Of a stretch of DNA of 64,000 bases, positions 56,382 through 64,000 are shown in pieces. This DNA is from Pelagibius sp. Alg239-R121 (GTDB lineage: Bacteria; Pseudomonadota; Alphaproteobacteria; Kiloniellales; Kiloniellaceae): contig NZ_CAMZOF010000002.1 in assembly GCF_947331435.1 (NCBI RefSeq), forward strand, positions 248,001 through 312,000, in the 5' to 3' direction. The notes beneath the pieces are model-generated. The model worked only from the letters and a program-made list of their open reading frames with translations. It did not search any database and had not been told where the DNA came from. The stretch's first letter is position 1; each line of letters starts with the position of its first letter. Position numbers and translations under genes: made by a program.

Positions 56382-58151
56382 ATGCCTCCTCGCGACCTGT
56401 TACGAGCCGAAATTCTGACGGAAACAGAATTGCCGCGAGCAACCGACTTGCTCGAAGACGGCCGGAAGCTCGCAGCGCTCCACGGATTTCAGGCCAACCC
56501 CTTTCTCGCCGAACAGGGCGCGTCTTCGGAGCGGGAAGTCAAACACCGCTGGTCAGCCGAAGGCCGTATCATGCGCCACGCCCAGATCGGCTTTCGGGAT
56601 CCCGCAAAAACGCAGCGCGCCTGGGCGGAGATTTACGAGCGCTGCGCGGCTAAGGGTGTCGCGGTTGACCGCTACGGCATCTGTCTGGATTGGTCCATGG
56701 GCTATCCGGCCGCCGAGCGCGGCAAGCGCCCGCGGGGAACCGGTATCATCTTCGAAGAGGCCGAAGATCTGGCGAAGATCACCGCTGCGGCACCGGTCGC
56801 GCCACACTTCGGCGACTTTGTCCTCGGCTTTCCCGGTGCGGTCGAAAATACCGCACTGGCCTTGGCCGCCGGAGCGACCACCATCGGTAATCTGGGGCAG
56901 TACTTTACCTTCCGCCTGCCGGGCTGGGACAACGACGTCGCCACGACACGCGCCACTGTTACTGCCTTGGGACTGATTGCCGCGCAGGACACGGATATCC
57001 TGGTGCACTCCAATCTGGACGACGGCTTTGCCGCCCACTTCAGCGATCTGGCGTGTTGTCTCGGCGCCGTCCTGATCGAACGGCAGATCGTCAAAGGCCT
57101 GATCGGCGTCAATACCTCGCATTGCTACGGCCATCATTTTTCCAACCCCGTGACCCGGCTCGCTTTCCAAAAAGCTCTCTACGATATCGGAGAGACCGAC
57201 GGCTCGATGATCTACGGCAACACGACCAGCTACCTGGGTTCACCGGCGGAGAACTATGCCAGTCTCGCGGGATACCTGCGTATCGATATCGAGGGCTTGA
57301 AGCGCTGGCCGACCGGTCATGCCATCAACCCGGTTCCCGTGACCGAGAACGAACGCATTCCCGACATTGCCGAAGTGGTTGACGCACAGCTTTTCAGCGC
57401 CCGGCTTGAGGAGATCGTGGAACAGGCGCGCTGCCTGACGACTCCCGAAGAGGCTGCCGAAATTTCGGCACAGCTTGTGACAGGCGCCCGGCAGTTCAAA
57501 GATGCTGTCTTCAAAGGCCTCGCTGCGGCCGGCATCGACACCGGAGATGCCTTCGAGCTGCTGCTGTCTCTCAAGCGCATCGGCGCAAGGCGTCTCGAAG
57601 CCCTGTTCGGCCCCGGGCAGATCGAGGAAACTGCTCCGCGCACACCCGTGATTGCCTCGCCCGTCATCGAAGAACTCGCGGAAAACTGCGGAATCATCCT
57701 GAGCGGAATCGACAAAGTCTCAGCGGCAAATCTGTCCCGGCGCAGACTGCGGGTTCTGACCGCGACGACCGACGTCCATGAGCATGGAAAACAGCTGATC
57801 GACCGCCTGCTGCGGAACCTGGGCGTCGAGGTTGTCGACGGCGGTATTTCCGTCGACCCCCATCAGATTGCCGCTTTGGCGCTTGAGGAAGATTGCAACG
57901 CCATCGCCTTGAGCACCTACAATGGCGTTGCCTTGTCCTATGCGCGCGATCTTCTGAAGGAGCTAAAGACGCAGAAGCTGGACCTACCGGTCCTGATCGG
58001 GGGACGCCTCAATCAAATTCCGGATCAATCGAACAGCAGCCTGCCCGTCGATGTGACCGCAAAGCTCTCCGGACTCGGGCTTATCGTTTGCGAAAAAGCG
58101 GACGATGTCGTGGGCGGCCTGCTTGAGGCAACGGACTCAAACAGCACCTGA
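56382..58151 (+). CDS. Single-chain cobalamin-binding mutase-like protein
   Basis: The product has 589 residues. The C-terminal portion from about 455 is a clear B12-binding domain of the glutamate mutase S/methylmalonyl-CoA mutase type: D-x-H-x-x-G at 464-469 (DVHEHG, His466 as the expected lower cobalt ligand), the S511 segment LSTYNGVA, and GG at 540-541 (VLIGGRL). The N-terminal about 420 residues look like a barrel resembling the catalytic E subunit of glutamate mutase (GDFVLGFPGAVENTALALAA, ILVHSNLDDGFAAHFSDLAC), though only loosely. It is probably a fused mutase of unknown substrate. The next gene converges with a 1-bp gap. Confidence 0.75.
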   Translation: MPPRDLLRAEILTETELPRATDLLEDGRKLAALHGFQANPFLAEQGASSEREVKHRWSAEGRIMRHAQIGFRDPAKTQRAWAEIYERCAAKGVAVDRYGICLDWSMGYPAAERGKRPRGTGIIFEEAEDLAKITAAAPVAPHFGDFVLGFPGAVENTALALAAGATTIGNLGQYFTFRLPGWDNDVATTRATVTALGLIAAQDTDILVHSNLDDGFAAHFSDLACCLGAVLIERQIVKGLIGVNTSHCYGHHFSNPVTRLAFQKALYDIGETDGSMIYGNTTSYLGSPAENYASLAGYLRIDIEGLKRWPTGHAINPVPVTENERIPDIAEVVDAQLFSARLEEIVEQARCLTTPEEAAEISAQLVTGARQFKDAVFKGLAAAGIDTGDAFELLLSLKRIGARRLEALFGPGQIEETAPRTPVIASPVIEELAENCGIILSGIDKVSAANLSRRRLRVLTATTDVHEHGKQLIDRLLRNLGVEVVDGGISVDPHQIAALALEEDCNAIALSTYNGVALSYARDLLKELKTQKLDLPVLIGGRLNQIPDQSNSSLPVDVTAKLSGLGLIVCEKADDVVGGLLEATDSNST

Positions 58152-58152
58152 T

Positions 58153-58491
58153 CTAGATGTCTTCGGCTTGTTCACCGGCCATATCTGCAAACTCCCGAAG
58201 GAAGACCGAGCCGGCAACACTGCGCTGCACCAGGACAGATCGGCGGTCCGTCTCATCGATCTTTCGGCGCAGAAACTCGAGCTTTTCCAGGCGGTCGAGC
58301 GCTCGGGTCACGGCGGGCTTGGACATATTCAGCTCTTGCGCAAGACCGCGTACCGTATGGGGTTGCGGTGTCGTATAGACCTGCAGCAATAAGGCAAACT
58401 GCCGCCATGTCAGATCGGGTAGGTCCTTACGCAAAGCCGTCACCATGACACTGCGCCACAGCGTCAGCACATCATTCGGTTCGAATTGCAC
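58153..58491 (-). CDS. MarR-family transcriptional regulator
   Basis: The product has 112 residues from a GTG with a strong GAGGAGG site. The winged helix is visible (TVRGLAQELNMSKPAVTRAL, DRLEKLEFLRRKIDETDRRS). It is shorter than the usual 140-150 residues, mostly by a short C-terminal dimerisation helix. It is convergent with the B12-binding protein gene with only one base between stops and may regulate it. Confidence 0.88.
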   Translation of the reverse strand: MQFEPNDVLTLWRSVMVTALRKDLPDLTWRQFALLLQVYTTPQPHTVRGLAQELNMSKPAVTRALDRLEKLEFLRRKIDETDRRSVLVQRSVAGSVFLREFADMAGEQAEDI

Positions 58492-58614
58492 TGCCCAACC
58501 TCCTCATACGCCGGTTCACCCGATCTCGTTTCGCCCAAACTCATTCCGCAGGCGCAACAAGTTTTGACGAGGCCGAAGATGAAAGCAAGCCGTTGTTTTC
58601 AAACCGCAGCCACA

Positions 58615-59994
58615 CTACGCCTTGGCAATGAATTCCTTGATCATGCCAAAGGTTGCGCGCACACCCATGGACTCACCGCCTTCGGGGCGCCCCGGACGGC
58701 TTCCCAGATTCCAGGCCATGATGTCGAAATGAACCCAGGGCGTGGCACCTTCAACAAAATGCTCCAGGAAAAGAGCCGCGGTGATCGCGCCACCGTAAGG
58801 CCCGTTGGAGATGTTGCAGAGATCGGCAACCTTGCTCTCGAGTTGCTGCCTATAGGGTTTATGCAGCGGCATCCGCCAGAGTGGGTCGCCCTCCGTCTCG
58901 CCGTGCCGCAGCAGCATCGCGGCAACAGCATCATCGTTGCAGAACATGGCCGGAAGATCCGTTCCCAATGCGACCCGCGCCGCACCGGTCAAGGTCGCGA
59001 AGTCGATCAGCAGATCGGGCGATTCGCTGCAGGCTTCCGTCAGTGCATCACTGAGCACAAGGCGCCCCTCGGCATCCGTGTTGCCGACCTCGACCGTCAA
59101 TCCCTTACGCGTGTCGAGGACATCGAGCGGGCGAAAGGCGTTGCCGGAAACAGCGTTTTCAACAGCCGGGATCAAAACCCGGAGCCTCACCGGCAATCTG
59201 GACGCCATGATCATGGATGCCAGTCCAAGAACCTGGGCAGATCCGCCCATATCCTTTTTCATCATCTTCATGCCGCCCGACGACTTCAGATCCAAGCCTC
59301 CGCTGTCGAAACAAACACCCTTGCCCACCAGCGTAATCCGCGGCCCCTTGCTGCCCCACTTAAGGTCGATCAGCCGCGGCGCCTTTTCCGCGGCACGTCC
59401 AACGGCATGGATCGAAGGATAGTTCTTCTTCAGCAGATCCTCGCCCACGACGGCCTTGAACCTCGCCTTATGGGTCTTCGCCAGAGTCTTGGCAGCCTCT
59501 GCCAGTTCCGCGGGCCCCATGTCCTCTGCCGGCGTATTAATCAGATCACGGGTCAGGCAGATCCCTTCGGCCATTGCGACGACCGCCTGCTGGTCAGCCT
59601 CTTTCGGCCAGACCAGCGAAGAAAAATCCTTATCGAAGCTCTTGTAGCGGTCGAAACGATAGGTTCCGAGCAACCATCCAAGCGCAAGCGCCGATGCCTT
59701 CTCCCCGCTCAACTCGCCTTCGATAGCGTAGCGCCCGAACGGCAAGGCGGCCGGAAGCGCGGCGCAGGACCAGAGCATATCGGCATCATCGATCCCGGCC
59801 AGCACACCGCCGACTCCTTTTTTTTCGTCCGGCAACAACGTAAATCTGCCCGCTGCAGCATCAAAAGCGGATGCCTCGACCCAGCGCCTGACAGCCACGG
59901 GCTGCTTTTTCAGCCAACCCTTTAGTCCGTCTTTGGTCACCAGATGAATGGGCCGCGTTTCGGCAGTGGCTCGGGCGGTGAGATATTTGGTCAT
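58615..59994 (-). CDS. Leucyl aminopeptidase (M17 family)
   Basis: The start at 59994 gives 459 residues (MTKYLTARATAETRPIHLVT); the longer frame lacks support. Metal-binding and active-site segments: LVGKGVCFDSGGLDLKSSGG, MKKDMGGSAQVLGLASM, NTDAEGRLVLSDALTEA, ATLTGAARVALGTDLPAMF. It cleaves N-terminal residues from peptides with two metal ions. Its presence near a peptide importer fits peptide use, though the genes are not in one operon. Confidence 0.94.
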   Translation of the reverse strand: MTKYLTARATAETRPIHLVTKDGLKGWLKKQPVAVRRWVEASAFDAAAGRFTLLPDEKKGVGGVLAGIDDADMLWSCAALPAALPFGRYAIEGELSGEKASALALGWLLGTYRFDRYKSFDKDFSSLVWPKEADQQAVVAMAEGICLTRDLINTPAEDMGPAELAEAAKTLAKTHKARFKAVVGEDLLKKNYPSIHAVGRAAEKAPRLIDLKWGSKGPRITLVGKGVCFDSGGLDLKSSGGMKMMKKDMGGSAQVLGLASMIMASRLPVRLRVLIPAVENAVSGNAFRPLDVLDTRKGLTVEVGNTDAEGRLVLSDALTEACSESPDLLIDFATLTGAARVALGTDLPAMFCNDDAVAAMLLRHGETEGDPLWRMPLHKPYRQQLESKVADLCNISNGPYGGAITAALFLEHFVEGATPWVHFDIMAWNLGSRPGRPEGGESMGVRATFGMIKEFIAKA

Positions 59995-60174
59995 GGGATC
60001 GCTTTTCCTGTTTTCCACGACCGCGATGGCCGCTAACAATATATCCGTTTCATGGGTAGCCGACACGCGCCGCCAGCTCAAGACGTAAGCATTCCAAATC
60101 ACTTAAGGAGAGACTGATTCACGGTTTTCACCGATAAGGGTGAATAGGATCAGGCTCGGGAAGGAACGACAGCG

Positions 60175-60825
60175 ATGCCCGAATTCACGATTGTTCTCGG
60201 CAATAAGGCCTATTCCTCCTGGTCCCTGCGGGGTTGGCTTCCCCTAAAGCTCAGCGGCGCAAGCTTTGATGAGATCGTCATTCCCCTGCGGGAGAGCGAT
60301 ACCAAGGCGCGGCTGCTTGAGGCTTCATCCGCCGGCAAGGTGCCGGTTCTTAAGACGGCCGACGGACCGATCTGGGATAGTCTGGCGATCGCGGAATATC
60401 TGGCGGAGCGCTTCCCCGACGCCGGGCTTTGGCCGGAAGATCCGCGCGCCCGCGCCCTGGCCCGCTCGGTCACTTCGGAAATGCACAGCAGCTTTCCCGC
60501 CCTGCGCAACGATTGCCCAATGGACGTCCGTTCCCGTTACCGCGACCGGGAATTCTCGGAATCAACGCGTCAGGACATCGAACGCATTACGTCGATCTGG
60601 CGGGATTGCCGCGCGCGCTTCGGGGCCGGAGGCGAGTTCCTCTTCGGGGGTTTCTGTATCGCCGACGCCTTCTACGCACCGGTCGTCTCGCGTTTCGTAA
60701 CCTATGACGTCGCCCTGGATTCGGTCTGCAGCGCTTATCGTGACGCAGTCATGGCGCGGCCGGAGATGCAGGAATGGATCGACGCCGGCCACGCAGAGCC
60801 CTGGACAATGGAATTCGACGTCTAA
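60175..60825 (+). CDS. Glutathione S-transferase family protein
   Basis: The product has 216 residues with AAGGA at 9 bp before the ATG. The thioredoxin-like N-terminal domain (about 1-80) holds NKAYSSWSLRGWLPLKLSGA and the glutathione-binding GKVPVLKTADGPIWDSLAIA; the C-terminal helical domain follows. The active residue is probably Ser in KAYSSWS. Substrate unknown. Confidence 0.93.
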   Translation: MPEFTIVLGNKAYSSWSLRGWLPLKLSGASFDEIVIPLRESDTKARLLEASSAGKVPVLKTADGPIWDSLAIAEYLAERFPDAGLWPEDPRARALARSVTSEMHSSFPALRNDCPMDVRSRYRDREFSESTRQDIERITSIWRDCRARFGAGGEFLFGGFCIADAFYAPVVSRFVTYDVALDSVCSAYRDAVMARPEMQEWIDAGHAEPWTMEFDV

Positions 60826-60868
60826 ATGACGCTTTGTTAGTAGTGATTGAGGGTAAAATTGCAGCCGT

Positions 60869-61912
60869 CTACTCGATCAGTCCGACTTCCCTGTAGTAGC
60901 GGCGGGCGCCGTCATGAAGCGGCACGCCAAGGCCGCTGATGGCGGTGTCGATGGTGATCAGGCTGCCTTTAGGGTGACCGCGCGACAGCATCTTGGCCGT
61001 ATTCTTGTGCCAGAGCGCGCGGGTGATTTGGTACACCAACTCGGGGTCGACGGCATCCGTGACCAGCCATTGGGCACCGACCGAGAGAGTCCGGGTCGCC
61101 GGAACGTTGAAATAGGTGCCTGCGGGCACCGTTTCCTCGGCAAAGAACGGATAGGTCTGGCGCAGGGTTTCCGCTTCCTTGCCGGTGATCGGCACCAGGG
61201 TGACCAGCGAATCCGCCGCGAGGAACTTCACGGCGTTGACCGGTGTCCCGGCCACGATGAAAAAGCCGTCCAGTTCACCGGCGCGCAGCATATCCGCTGC
61301 GATTCCAGAGGTCGCTGAAACCGCGTCAAAATCCTCAACATCAATGCCGTAGGCCTTGAGGATCAGCAAAGCGTCAACCCGTGTCCCGGACCCTTCCACA
61401 TCGATCGAAATCCTCAAACCCTTGAGATTGCGTACCGAACGGATACCGCTGTTGCGGCGCACGACCAAATGCACGGATTCCGGAAAGAGATTGGCAATTG
61501 CGCGCAGGCCGGGTACGCCGCCGCGTTCCTTGAAGATACCTTCACCTCGATAGGCCCAGAACGAAACGTCAGCCTGGCTGAAGCCTGAATCAAGCAAACC
61601 GGCGGCCAGCTGATTTACGTTAGCGACCGAGCCTTCGGTCGATTGGGCAACCGCAATCAGTCCTGGAACACCGCAACTTCCGCCGCGATCGCAGGCCCGG
61701 CTACCCGGTGGATTACTGATCGCATTGGCGATGATACCACCGACGGGAAAGTAGGTGCCTCCGGTCGAACCGGTACCGATGCGGAAGAAGTTGATTTGCT
61801 CGGCCCAGCTGCTGTTCCAGGAAACAACCGCGAAGGTCGCAGCGATCACGGCCATCGACAATCCGGCGACAATACGCCGGGACCAACTTGCTGAATTTAA
61901 CGCGCGGCCCAC
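60869..61912 (-). CDS. TAXI-type TRAP transporter substrate-binding protein
   Basis: A GTG at 61912 with AAAGGGG 8 bp upstream is favoured over the TTG at 61930; the product has 347 residues. A signal helix (IVAGLSMAVIAATFAVVSW) leads to a mature TAXI protein: FFRIGTGSTGGTYFPVGGII, GSVANVNQLAAGLLDSGFSQ, and ISIDVEGSGTRVDALLILKA. No TRAP membrane subunit is nearby, so it may use one encoded elsewhere or act as a sensor. Confidence 0.92.
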   Translation of the reverse strand: MGRALNSASWSRRIVAGLSMAVIAATFAVVSWNSSWAEQINFFRIGTGSTGGTYFPVGGIIANAISNPPGSRACDRGGSCGVPGLIAVAQSTEGSVANVNQLAAGLLDSGFSQADVSFWAYRGEGIFKERGGVPGLRAIANLFPESVHLVVRRNSGIRSVRNLKGLRISIDVEGSGTRVDALLILKAYGIDVEDFDAVSATSGIAADMLRAGELDGFFIVAGTPVNAVKFLAADSLVTLVPITGKEAETLRQTYPFFAEETVPAGTYFNVPATRTLSVGAQWLVTDAVDPELVYQITRALWHKNTAKMLSRGHPKGSLITIDTAISGLGVPLHDGARRYYREVGLIE

Positions 61913-62085
61913 TCTAACCGCCCCTTTCAATACTTATGGCACAGCGTTACGCGGTGTGCTTACCCTCTGATATACCTCTATAATTTTGACAATACTAGGG
62001 CAACAGCAAGGCAAGGGTTAAATTCGCACCAAAATATCTGTCAAAAGGCAAAAACTGCGTCAAAATTGGGTAAATCTCCCGCAAA
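61913..62085. other. AT-rich intergenic region
   Basis: On the minus strand TTGACA lies near 62045 and a weak -10 (TTAACC) 17 bp on; this could serve the TAXI gene. No ORF or clear terminator is seen. Confidence 0.35.
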
Positions 62086-63513
62086 TCATCCGAATTTTTG
62101 TAGAAAACGCACGATTTTACGGGTTCGCTCTCCAAACAGAGCGTCCGTGTAATAACTGCCGGCAACCCGTTTGCTGACTTCGCTCAAAGTTGGGTAGGGC
62201 GCGATGGCGTTGGCCATGGCTCCGATCTTCAGTTTCTGACTGAGTGCCAGAACCCAGGGCTGCAGGAGCTCACCCGCACGCGGGCCGCCGATCGACGCTC
62301 CCAGGATCTTGCCGCGCTTGCCGACGACGATCTTGACCAGACCTTCGGTTTCGCGCTCCGCCCGCGCCCTGTCGTTTTCTTCGAAGGACCAACGCAGGAC
62401 CTTCACGTCGTCGCCGAATTTTTCCTTCGCCTGTGCCTCGGTCAGACCGACATGAGCAATTTCAGGGTCCGTGAAGGTCACCCAGGGAACGAAATCATGG
62501 CACGCCTTCGCCGGAAGTCTGAAAAGCGCATTCCGAATAACAATACCGGCGTGATAGCCCGCGACATGGGTAAATTGAAGACCGCCCGCAACATCACCGA
62601 GCGCAAATATCCGCTTGTTGCTGGTCCGCAGGCGTGCGTCGACTTCAATGCCGCGTGGTGAGTAGCTAACGCCGGCAGCTTCGAGATTCAATCCATCGAC
62701 ATTGGCGCGGCGTCCGGCCGCGACCAACAGATGCGAGCCCGTGATTGTCTCCGTCTGGCCGTCCGCTTCAATTTCGACGGAGATCTGGTTTCCCCCGCCG
62801 CCGACTGAAACGATCTTGATACCCTCGCGGATTGCGACGCCATCCTCGACCAGGCGGCGGCGCGCGAACTCGGTCACTTCAGGATCGTCCTTGCCCAAGA
62901 CGCGGAACATTTCCAGCAAGGTCACTTTAGCTCCAAGGCGCCGGTGGGCCTGTGCGAGCTCCGCACCAATCGGGCCGCCGCCGATCACGATCAGATGCTC
63001 GGGCCTTTCGTCCAGCTCGAATACCGTTTCGTTGGTCAGAAAGGGAACATCCTGGATCCCGTCGATAGGCGGGACCGCAGCCGAGGAGCCGGTGCAGACG
63101 ACAAATCGCTTGGCGCGCACGATTGAATCGCCAGCCTTGGCCTCACGCGGCCCCGAAAAAACGGCGGCCTCCTGGAGCACCTTGACACCGAGGCCCTCAA
63201 ACCGCTCGACAGAATCATGCGGTGCGATACCGGCGATAACGCTGCGAATATGTTCGCGCACCTTAAGAAAATCGACAGCCGGCTCAGTGCCGTTCACACC
63301 GAAGCGGCCACTGCGGCGGATAACGTCTGCCGCATGCCCGGCTGCGATAATCGATTTGGAAGGCACACAACCGTAGTTCAGACAATCGCCACCCATCTTT
63401 CCCTTTTCGATGAGCACGACATCAGCGCCCATCTGGGATGCTCCCGCAGCCACGGACAGGCCCCCCGACCCACCGCCGATGACACACAAGTCGGCGTTAA
63501 TTATCTCGCTCAT
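62086..63513 (-). CDS. MerA-like FAD-dependent pyridine nucleotide-disulfide oxidoreductase
   Basis: The product has 475 residues. FAD site VIGGGSGGLSVAAGA; redox cysteines C44 and C49 in GGDCLNYGCVPSK; NAD site VIGGGPIGAELAQAHRRLG; and FALGDVAGG. The C-terminal catalytic motif, normally HxxPTxxE with His in lipoamide dehydrogenase, reads APYPTLSE, with Y440 in place of the base. It lacks the terminal CC of true mercuric reductase. It is thus a member of the MerA/Lpd family with an unknown disulfide substrate. Confidence 0.88.
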   Translation of the reverse strand: MSEIINADLCVIGGGSGGLSVAAGASQMGADVVLIEKGKMGGDCLNYGCVPSKSIIAAGHAADVIRRSGRFGVNGTEPAVDFLKVREHIRSVIAGIAPHDSVERFEGLGVKVLQEAAVFSGPREAKAGDSIVRAKRFVVCTGSSAAVPPIDGIQDVPFLTNETVFELDERPEHLIVIGGGPIGAELAQAHRRLGAKVTLLEMFRVLGKDDPEVTEFARRRLVEDGVAIREGIKIVSVGGGGNQISVEIEADGQTETITGSHLLVAAGRRANVDGLNLEAAGVSYSPRGIEVDARLRTSNKRIFALGDVAGGLQFTHVAGYHAGIVIRNALFRLPAKACHDFVPWVTFTDPEIAHVGLTEAQAKEKFGDDVKVLRWSFEENDRARAERETEGLVKIVVGKRGKILGASIGGPRAGELLQPWVLALSQKLKIGAMANAIAPYPTLSEVSKRVAGSYYTDALFGERTRKIVRFLQKFG

Positions 63514-63568
63514 TTAATGTCCCCACGAATCTTCCCCCCGCTCGTTGGCGAGACTCTATTTACTGTAG

Positions 63569-63619
63569 TTAGAGTGCGGTCGTTCTTGACTGTTTCCACA
63601 AAGAACGACCGCACTCTAA
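63569..63619. repeat. Dispersed palindromic element, copy D (perfect)
   Basis: TTAGAGTGCGGTCGTTCTT (63569-63587) and its exact inverse (63601-63619) are separated by 13 bases (GACTGTTTCCACA). It is the best-preserved copy of the family. It lies 56 bp upstream of the MerA-like gene. No T-run follows on either side. Confidence 0.85.
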
Positions 63620-63740
63620 ATTCTTACGCCTGCAATGAACCACAACGCGGTGCAATGCGCGGGTGCGATGATAACGCCCGAATTGCTAAAGACGTCTTTC
63701 ATCCTGCGCCGTCTGGCAAGAAAAGAGAACTGGCCGGGAA

Positions 63741-64000
63741 TCAAGACGAGTCACGGACCTCAAGTGCGCGCGACAGTATCTGCTGCTGACGATGGACCGG
63801 ATTTTCAAATCCGGGTTGCTCACCCTGTTTCTCGCCAGGGGATTTATCTGCACTGCCTTGATCGAGACCGAGCGAAAGCTGCCGCTTGAGCTCAGGATCG
63901 TTCAATAAGTCGGGAGATCCCTTAACTTCCCCTTCTGCCGCCTTTGCTATATCGGCCCCCATGACCGCACGTCGGAGATTCAGAGCGGCAACAGCACTGC
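63741..64000 (-). CDS. C-terminal part of an unidentified protein (cut by window end)
   Basis: An open frame enters from the right edge on the minus strand and ends at 63741; it gives at least 86 residues, including RRAVMGADIAKAAEGEVKGS and DLLNDPELKRQLSLGLDQGS. The first part looks like the end of a folded domain; the last is Lys/Gln/Pro-rich. I do not recognise a family, and an ATG at 63960-63962 could make it a 73-residue ORF instead. Strand and frame are plausible but unproven. Confidence 0.4.
   Translation of the reverse strand, partial: SAVAALNLRRAVMGADIAKAAEGEVKGSPDLLNDPELKRQLSLGLDQGSADKSPGEKQGEQPGFENPVHRQQQILSRALEVRDSS

Noticed and set aside
49500-58491. The yej-ghrA-B12 region as a genomic island
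   Set aside because: No integrase, tRNA, attachment repeat or transposase; composition change is mild and partial.
58486-59925. A 479-codon open frame antisense to the aminopeptidase
   Set aside because: The M17 gene on the minus strand has all catalytic motifs; the antisense frame is a codon-bias shadow.
63569-63619. The strong hairpin as an intrinsic terminator of the right-edge gene
   Set aside because: No T-run on either strand, and the same core appears at other loci in different settings, so a repeat is the better call.

Overview
The window looks like chromosomal DNA from a free-living alphaproteobacterium, probably of the Rhodospirillales/Kiloniellales type. This rests on gene order and families rather than a marker gene: an ffs-dnaX-ybaB-recR block, rpmH-rnpA-yidD-yidC-engB-argB, dapD-dapE, def-fmt-truA, kdsB-pheA next to a membrane-anchored cytochrome c and nudC, and proteins such as DUF2336, DUF6134 and a heterotetrameric sarcosine oxidase. 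The DNA is GC-rich and densely coding. I see no rRNA, tRNA, CRISPR array, prophage or insertion sequence.

Layout. 1-3797: end of soxD, then soxA and soxG (sarcosine oxidase, one-carbon catabolism). 3947-12822: single genes (membrane protein, LysR, OmpA-like lipoprotein, GNAT, VOC protein, AraC regulator, YHS protein, class V aminotransferase, DUF4864 protein, gpt). 12985-14767: panC-panB (pantothenate). 15136-18610: rlmI, an orphan histidine kinase and a TVP38 membrane protein. 18859-23242: a strong sigma70-like promoter and the rpmH-rnpA-yidD-yidC-engB-argB chain. 23259-27553: a signalling insert (DUF2336, diguanylate cyclase, XRE-cupin regulator, small protein). 27601-36173: HAD nucleotidase, dapD, dapE, a membrane protein, MFS pump, truA, fmt, def, rmuC. 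36177-39043: ArsR-like regulator, LysE exporter, DUF4139 protein. 39156-42302: recR-ybaB-dnaX and the 4.5S RNA gene on the minus strand. 42534-49340: DinB-like protein, DUF6134, nudC, pheA, kdsB, DUF2975, cytochrome c, hisN. 49500-58491: a yejABEF-type peptide importer, a hydroxyacid dehydrogenase, a single-chain B12-binding mutase-like protein and a MarR regulator. 58615-64000: M17 aminopeptidase, GST, TAXI binding protein, a MerA-like flavoprotein, and a probable gene cut by the window end.

Most genes are housekeeping: translation, protein insertion, DNA repair, and arginine, lysine, phenylalanine, histidine, pantothenate and KDO synthesis. Accessory functions point to use of methylated amines and peptides.

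The less ordinary points are a family of palindromic intergenic elements (core AGAGTGCG[A/G]TCG) at four loci, the B12 mutase-like protein beside a hydroxyacid dehydrogenase, a peptide-binding protein with its own C-terminal membrane helix, a near-perfect 20-bp operator between an XRE regulator and a small protein, and a small cysteine-rich ORF before the cytochrome c gene. I did not find a clear, wholly new multi-gene system. The dehydrogenase/B12-protein/MarR group is the best candidate for uncharacterised metabolism.
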